From Stramonita haemastoma (lineage: Eukaryota > Mollusca > Gastropoda > Neogastropoda > Muricidae), in NCBI GenBank assembly GCA_030674155.1, contig CM060320.1:8035198-8045239 (forward strand): a stretch of 10,042 nucleotides of DNA. Reading direction: 5' to 3'. A model generated the notes under the pieces. The model was given only the letters and a program-made list of their open reading frames with translations, had not been told where the DNA came from and made no database searches. Made by a program: the position numbers and the translations under genes. Shown here piece by piece: positions 6,301 to 10,042 of the stretch (the stretch's first letter is position 1; each line of letters opens with the position of its first letter).

Positions 6301-6415
6301 TTTCCTCATTCTATAAACAAATTTTGCTCCCGAAGTTCTGATCGTTTCGTACAGTCTTTGCACTTTACTACCAAGTCAAACTTTCTTTTGAAGAATAATG
6401 GGTACCCAACTTCTG

Positions 6416-6439
6416 ATTAGCATCAGTATTTCTGCTAAT
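6416..6439. repeat. Short hairpin
   Basis: ATTAGCA (6416-6422) and TGCTAAT (6433-6439) are perfect reverse complements around a 10-nt loop. Seven-bp stems are expected by chance; no function is claimed. Confidence 0.4.
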
Positions 6440-6606
6440 GAAAAGTCTAAGCGAAATGAAACAAATCCAATTAATTATAATGAACTCAAAGCTGATAATA
6501 GATGGAAATTATGAAATACCAACAAAAAAAGATGACAAACATTTGGAAAAGATCAAGGGATAGCAATCTTGGCGACATTGATTTTAGGATAAGAAAATAC
6601 CATCAC

Positions 6607-6839
6607 CTACAAAGATGAAGGACAGGGTTTATGAGGGATGTGATTTCATCAACCCATAAATTTAAAAAAGGGATTAATGACCTTAAAGGGTCCTTCCCAC
6701 CTTGATTCCACTCGGGTCCTAGTTGGTGGGTATCATGTGGATCATCTGGAGTCTCCAGAAGAGCGGCTGTGGTCTGGGGGAGACGCTGTATCAAGTCCTT
6801 GACTATGTAAGTACAAGTAGGCTGTATAGTCCAGAGGAG
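6607..6839 (-). CDS. Candidate minus-strand exon, or fragment of an unknown repeat
   Basis: On the minus strand a frame is open for 77 codons between an acceptor-like AAAGTAG (ending at 6840) and a donor-like GTAG/GTGATG (cut after 6607); the frame closes at a TGA just past the donor. The peptide is not low-complexity: it starts LLWTIQPTC, has a leucine-rich amphipathic part (residues 12-28, YIVKDLIQRLPQTTAAL), a His/Asp/Pro turn-rich part (31-40), then more hydrophobic-charged alternation (51-75). G+C for 6691-6800 is 60 of 110 by hand count, against 17 of 60 for 6481-6540, so the composition shifts sharply. Against it: no ATG, only a modest polypyrimidine tract, and the plus strand is also open for 52 codons (6644-6799), as GC-richer DNA often is. 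I recognise no family. It may be an internal exon or part of a dispersed element. Confidence 0.25.
6745..6759. repeat. Near-palindrome
   Basis: TCTGGAG and CTCCAGA are perfect 7-bp complements around one T. It lies within the GC-richer island and is a possible dimer site, though the length is not remarkable. Confidence 0.4.
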
Positions 6840-6842
6840 CTA

Positions 6843-7250
6843 CTTTGATTATACACGGAAATCTGCTATTATCAACTGTAATTTTGTATTTATGGGAAAA
6901 AAGTTTAGCTACTTGTTTTTTTTCCTGGGGAAGAACTGTTTAGGTTGCTGCAGATATAGTACCATCCTATATTCGGAATGGAGCGTATCATGATAGTGTC
7001 GAAAAAATTGTTTACAAACGAAACGGATATTCTGAAATAAGTGCATTTAATCAGAATAAGTTAACGATTATGTGATTAAGACTATAAATGACTCGTGTCA
7101 AACGTTATTTTAACTAATTGATAAAACAAAAATAAACATTAAAAAGTTGGGTTAAATTTAAACTGTCAAAAAGATAAATAAAATTTTTTGTAATCTGAGC
7201 CATAAACACTGGTGTGTTTCAGTTTTTACTGAGATTAATTTTGTTTTCAG
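6843..7250. other. Unique AT-rich sequence, no gene recognised
   Basis: The stretch contains several AATAAA or ATAAA strings, as any AT-rich DNA does. A donor-like GTAAGT at 6808-6813 and the acceptor at 7250 could bound a plus-strand intron of 443 nt across this region, but there is no coding frame that joins the two sides. Confidence 0.4.
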
Positions 7251-7332
7251 GGGCCCAGAACTGGAATAAATAGCCACTGACGCGGGGCCCTGTTATGACC
7301 GCCCTCATGGTATGCATTTTCAAAAAACAGAG
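7251..7332 (+). other. Candidate short exon with strong splice signals
   Basis: A T-rich tract ending TTGTTTTCAG (to 7250) is a good acceptor, and ACAGAG/GTAAGG (cut after 7332) a good donor, giving an 82-nt exon. All three frames contain a stop, so it cannot be an internal coding exon. It could be a non-coding RNA exon or a 5' UTR exon, because an ATG at 7295-7297 opens MTALMVCIFKKQ up to the donor. GGGCCC occurs twice (7251-7256 and 7285-7290) and could pair. The splice-like pair is the only support. Confidence 0.15.
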
Positions 7333-7377
7333 GTAAGGTGTGCATATTAGTGCTTAATTCTTTGTCCATTTCTGTGG

Positions 7378-7392
7378 TTTTTTTTTTTTTTT
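7378..7392. repeat. T15 homopolymer
   Basis: Fifteen Ts read directly, 50 bp before the assembly gap and followed by a C8 run at 7433-7440. Confidence 0.9.
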
Positions 7393-7442
7393 ACTGCCTC
7401 AATGGCTTTTGTGTCGTGTTGTTCCCCCTATTCCCCCCCCGA

Positions 7443-7542
7443 NNNNNNNNNNNNNNNNNNNNNNNNNNNNNNNNNNNNNNNNNNNNNNNNNNNNNNNNNN
7501 NNNNNNNNNNNNNNNNNNNNNNNNNNNNNNNNNNNNNNNNNN
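7443..7542. other. Assembly gap of 100 N
   Basis: Exactly 100 unknown bases, the conventional size for a gap of unknown length. The left edge is a C8 run plus GA and the right edge is TTTCCTG. True sequence length, and even adjacency of the two sides, is not established. Any frame reported across it is meaningless. Confidence 0.98.
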
Positions 7543-7816
7543 TTTCCTGTCGACTTCTAACCCTGAAGATGCGACATAACGTAGTCTGGGAATCTCTGGG
7601 GCAGATGGACTGAATTGAAGGATGTAGGAACAGAAGCACAAGAGCAGTGTGGAAGATAAGGCTGCAAACAAATGTCCAAAAATGTTGTGTGAAAGTTAGG
7701 AAGAGAGAAAAGATGCGACTCAGAAGAATAATACCTAATGCGTGCATGCCTAAGGCGTACGTGTGTAGCTGGGGTGAGCTTGCGCTGATAACAGTGCCCA
7801 AGAAGTCTAACAACAA

Positions 7817-8045
7817 AGAGTGAAATTTAAAGTGGAAAACCTAAGAGAGAGTGAAAAAAAGAAAGAAGGAAAGAAAGAAAGAAAAAATAAAGGAAAAAAA
7901 GGAAAGAAGGAAAAGCTAGAAGAAGAAAGAAAAATACCCCGAAAAGCAGAAAAACCAAAAAAGAAACAAACAAAGAAAAGAAAACAGAAAAGGAAAGAAA
8001 CTGAGAAAAAAAGAAGGAAGAAAATAAAGGTCAGAAGGGAGTGAT
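7817..8045 (+). repeat. Polypurine GAAA/GGAAA low-complexity tract
   Basis: Only 6 T occur in 7861-8040 by hand count, and the steps are GAAA, GGAAA and AAAAG. The 74-codon plus-strand frame starting at 7820 is a Lys/Glu/Arg translation of this repeat and not a gene. It is triplex-prone, like the other polypurine tracts of the window. Confidence 0.85.
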
Positions 8046-8145
8046 ATAAACAAGATTTGTTGAAGTTTTTGAAGAAAAAAATCAACAAAAAAGAAGGAGG
8101 AAAATGAACTCAGGTGGGACAAGATAAACAAGATTTTTTAAAGTT
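8046..8145 (+). repeat. 22-nt direct repeat pair, 78 bp apart
   Basis: 8046-8067 and 8124-8145 match at 20 of 22 positions, starting ATAAACAAGATTT in both. The 78-bp offset could mark a decayed tandem duplication; the DNA between is A-rich, which makes partial matches easier. Confidence 0.5.
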
Positions 8146-8151
8146 AAAAAA
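8134..8151. repeat. A/T-only hairpin
   Basis: TTTTTTAA (8134-8141) and TTAAAAAA (8144-8151) are perfect complements with a 2-nt spacer. This is expected in AT-rich sequence and is not a eukaryotic terminator in any meaningful sense. Confidence 0.4.
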
Positions 8152-8388
8152 CTTCCTCCAAAAGCCAGCATGGAAGCAAAGAAAATGAACAACACGACAA
8201 AAAATATGACAAAAATACAAAAAAACTATCCTAGGAATAGTTCACAAACAGAACAATAACTCATAAACTTGGAATATAAATATTGTTTCTTTCTCATTTT
8301 TCTTACATTTTCCACGATGTTTTCCTCATTGCTGTGTGCACGTATTCTTTCTTTATTTTCAATTATTTTTTTGTATCTTTTCTAGTTT
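8152..8388. other. AT-rich sequence switching from A-rich to T-rich
   Basis: No gene is recognised. Before about 8280 the plus strand is A-rich; after it the plus strand is T/C-rich, leading into the compound microsatellite. Confidence 0.5.
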
Positions 8389-8600
<212 letters not shown>

Positions 8601-8960
8601 TTTTCTTTTTTGTTTTATTGCTAGCTCTCTTTCACTTTTTCCTTCATTCAAACTTTTGCTGTTTTCCCTTGTTGTTGTCGTCGTTTGGTCGGTGTTTTCC
8701 TCACTATACTTTATTTTGTGGGTCCATTCTCCTACCTTTCTTCCCTCAAAAGACTTAAGATATAACAATTCTCTCCCACCCACGCCAAAGTCGTATGCGC
8801 TGGGCCTGACGCAGCGCAATACATTTTTATTCATATAACAGACAACAAGACGACATAGAAGAACAAACGAAAAATAAAACCCACTCAACTTCTTGGTTTA
8901 AAAACATTATTATGTAGCGGAACCAGACGTTCTATTTTGCAAAGCTAGATTTAATACTTG
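8601..8960. other. Pyrimidine-rich then unique sequence, no gene recognised
   Basis: T-rich to about 8710, with short GTT and GTC runs near 8670-8685, then ordinary unique sequence. The minus-strand open frame 8577-8888 has no recognisable domain and is partly built on the TTTC repeat. Confidence 0.5.
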
Positions 8961-8983
8961 ATTCAACCAGAAATAATAACATC

Positions 8984-9062
8984 AGTAAAAAAACAAACAA
9001 AAAAACCCAGTAACAAGTACAAACAACAGGAACAACGAAAACAACAACAACAATAACATTAA
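8984..9062 (+). repeat. A-rich block with short (AAC)n
   Basis: AAAC and AAC steps, including about four to five consecutive AAC-type units around 9039-9053. T is sparse on the plus strand. Confidence 0.75.
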
Positions 9063-9640
9063 CCACAAAAACTGGCAGACTATAGAAGGTAAAAGGTAGA
9101 AGATGTTCTATAAGGAAGAGAAGCAGCAGCTTCAACCCAAACCAGTCAGACATCAATCCTCTTTCACTGGGTAATAGCTTTCTGTCATGAGCAATACTTA
9201 AGTCTGTTAGAAAGGAGAACTTGATGACTGCCGAAGGATTCTTTTAAAAACTCCTTCTTTAAGTCTGACCTAACCAAAAAGAAAAGAAATCGGACCGGGG
9301 GTAGGGGCGGGATGTAGGGTGTAAGGATGAGACTTAAAAGGAGACAAACAAACGAGGAGAAAGACTGTGTATTTTGAATTTTATATCCCTCCAACAAACG
9401 TTTGAAACCGTCTCACATATTTGTATTTGATGATTATTATATTGCTACAATAACAAGCCTGCCAGACGCCGTCTTGTTACCATCTATCATCCTGAATTAC
9501 AGTCTGTTTTTTTTTCTTAAGAAATCATAAAACGAAAATTCTTGCGCTGATACAGAAATGTCTCCGGGATGTCCTTGAATGTGTCTATATTTTTTTAAAA
9601 TTACGAAATAATTAGGACGCTAATTTCATAGCTCAATGAC
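9063..9640. other. Unique sequence, no gene recognised
   Basis: Apart from the G-quadruplex motif listed separately and a weak GAAGGA/TCCTTC inverted pair (9233-9257), nothing is identified. Minus-strand frames of 70-74 codons are ordinary chance lengths without domains. Confidence 0.5.
9297..9319 (+). other. Canonical G-quadruplex motif
   Basis: Four G tracts (GGGGG 9297-9301, GGGG 9304-9307, GGG 9309-9311, GGG 9317-9319) are separated by loops TA, C and ATGTA. This meets the standard G3+N1-7 rule with short loops, which favour stability. It is the only strict non-homopolymer match that I found, and it sits in otherwise AT-rich DNA. Confidence 0.8.
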
Positions 9641-9654
9641 TACCTAACAAAAAC

Positions 9655-10042
9655 CAGAGATAGACAGATGAATAAAGTAAGAAAAAAAGATGACAAAAAG
9701 GACTATTGTAAACAAAGAAAGAAAAATAGAAACAATGAAAGAAACAAAGAGAGAAAACAAAGAGGGAAGGAATGAAAAACCGAGAGAAAAAGGAAAGAAC
9801 TAACAAAGGAAAGAATAAAAGTGTAGAAAGGAAGAAAAGAAGGAAGAAAGGAAAGAAAATACGAAAGAAGGAAAGCAAAACGGACAAAAAGATGGAAAAT
9901 CAGAGAGAGAAAGACAGAAAGGAAAAAAGAAAGAAGGCTAGAAGGAGGGAAAGAAGGAATAAAAGAAAAAAAATGAAAGAAAGAAAGACAGGGGGAAAGA
10001 GCTGAGAAAAAAGAAAAACAGAAAGAAAACGAAAACTAGTAA
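9655..10042 (+). repeat. Polypurine GAAA/GGAAA low-complexity tract, continues past the window
   Basis: Only 9 T occur in 9781-9960 by hand count. The tract is built of GAAA, GGAAA and AAAG steps and runs to the window end. The 77-codon plus-strand and 84-codon minus-strand frames here (Lys/Arg-rich and Phe/Leu-rich) are translations of this composition. Confidence 0.85.

Larger units (their letters stand above)
6191..6606. other. Unique AT-rich sequence, no gene recognised
   Basis: Apart from a short tRNA-Asp-like start and one hairpin listed separately, this stretch holds no open frame or repeat that I can support. Confidence 0.5.

Noticed and set aside
7338..7816. Open frames spanning the N run
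   Set aside because: About 34 codons are unknown bases; the frames are not real evidence.
7820..8044. Lys/Glu-rich 74-codon frame, resembling a charged coiled-coil
   Set aside because: It coincides exactly with the GAAA-type polypurine tract; no codon structure beyond the repeat.
9633..10005. Lys/Arg-rich plus frame and Phe/Leu-rich minus frame
   Set aside because: Both are translations of the same polypurine tract on opposite strands.

Overview
This window looks like non-coding nuclear DNA from an animal. It is AT-rich overall, crowded with long microsatellites and homopolymers, and interrupted by a run of exactly 100 Ns (7443-7542), the usual placeholder for a scaffold gap. There is no bacterial-style gene packing, no ribosome binding sites, no operon, and no long open frame that is not a translation of simple repeat. 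The mix of very long (TC)n, (GT)n, (TCTG)n, poly-G and A/G-rich tracts fits a marine invertebrate, perhaps a mollusc, but that placement is inference only; nothing here is taxonomically diagnostic.

Layout. 1-1350: mostly unique AT-rich sequence with (AT)10, (AGAC)8 and a copy of a dispersed 34-nt motif. 1351-1805: CA/CAAA and GA simple repeats. 1831-2223: the most structured unique stretch, with a perfect 18-bp inverted repeat, three more short hairpins and an exon-like open frame ending at a good donor site. 2390-2588: a 16-bp palindrome and a G28 run. 3078-3475: a roughly 400-bp compound TC/TCTG satellite. 4023-4590: a 24-bp tandem duplication, Z-DNA-prone CG/TG repeat, a second copy of the 34-nt motif and a GT-rich tract. 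4561-4980: a block strikingly poor in C on the plus strand. 5271-5521: an inverted-repeat-bounded 130 bp and an A30G14 run. 5726-5790: (GT)n. 5930-6190: A-rich block with A23. 6607-6839: a GC-richer island holding the best exon-like frame of the window, on the minus strand. 7251-7332: a short exon-like stretch with good splice signals. 7443-7542: assembly gap. 7817-8045 and about 9640-10042: polypurine tracts. 8389-8600: compound TCTG / TG / TTTC microsatellite. 9297-9319: a textbook G-quadruplex motif.

No gene is called with confidence. Three exon-like segments (2101-2223 plus, 6607-6839 minus, 7251-7332 plus) are offered at low confidence from open frame, splice-site and composition cues only. 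I recognised no protein family, transposase, reverse transcriptase, complete tRNA, rRNA or CRISPR array. I see no evidence for a novel biological system here; the items worth checking are the hairpin cluster, the minus-strand exon-like island, the repeated 34-nt motif, and the strand-asymmetric and homopolymer tracts, some of which may be assembly artefacts.
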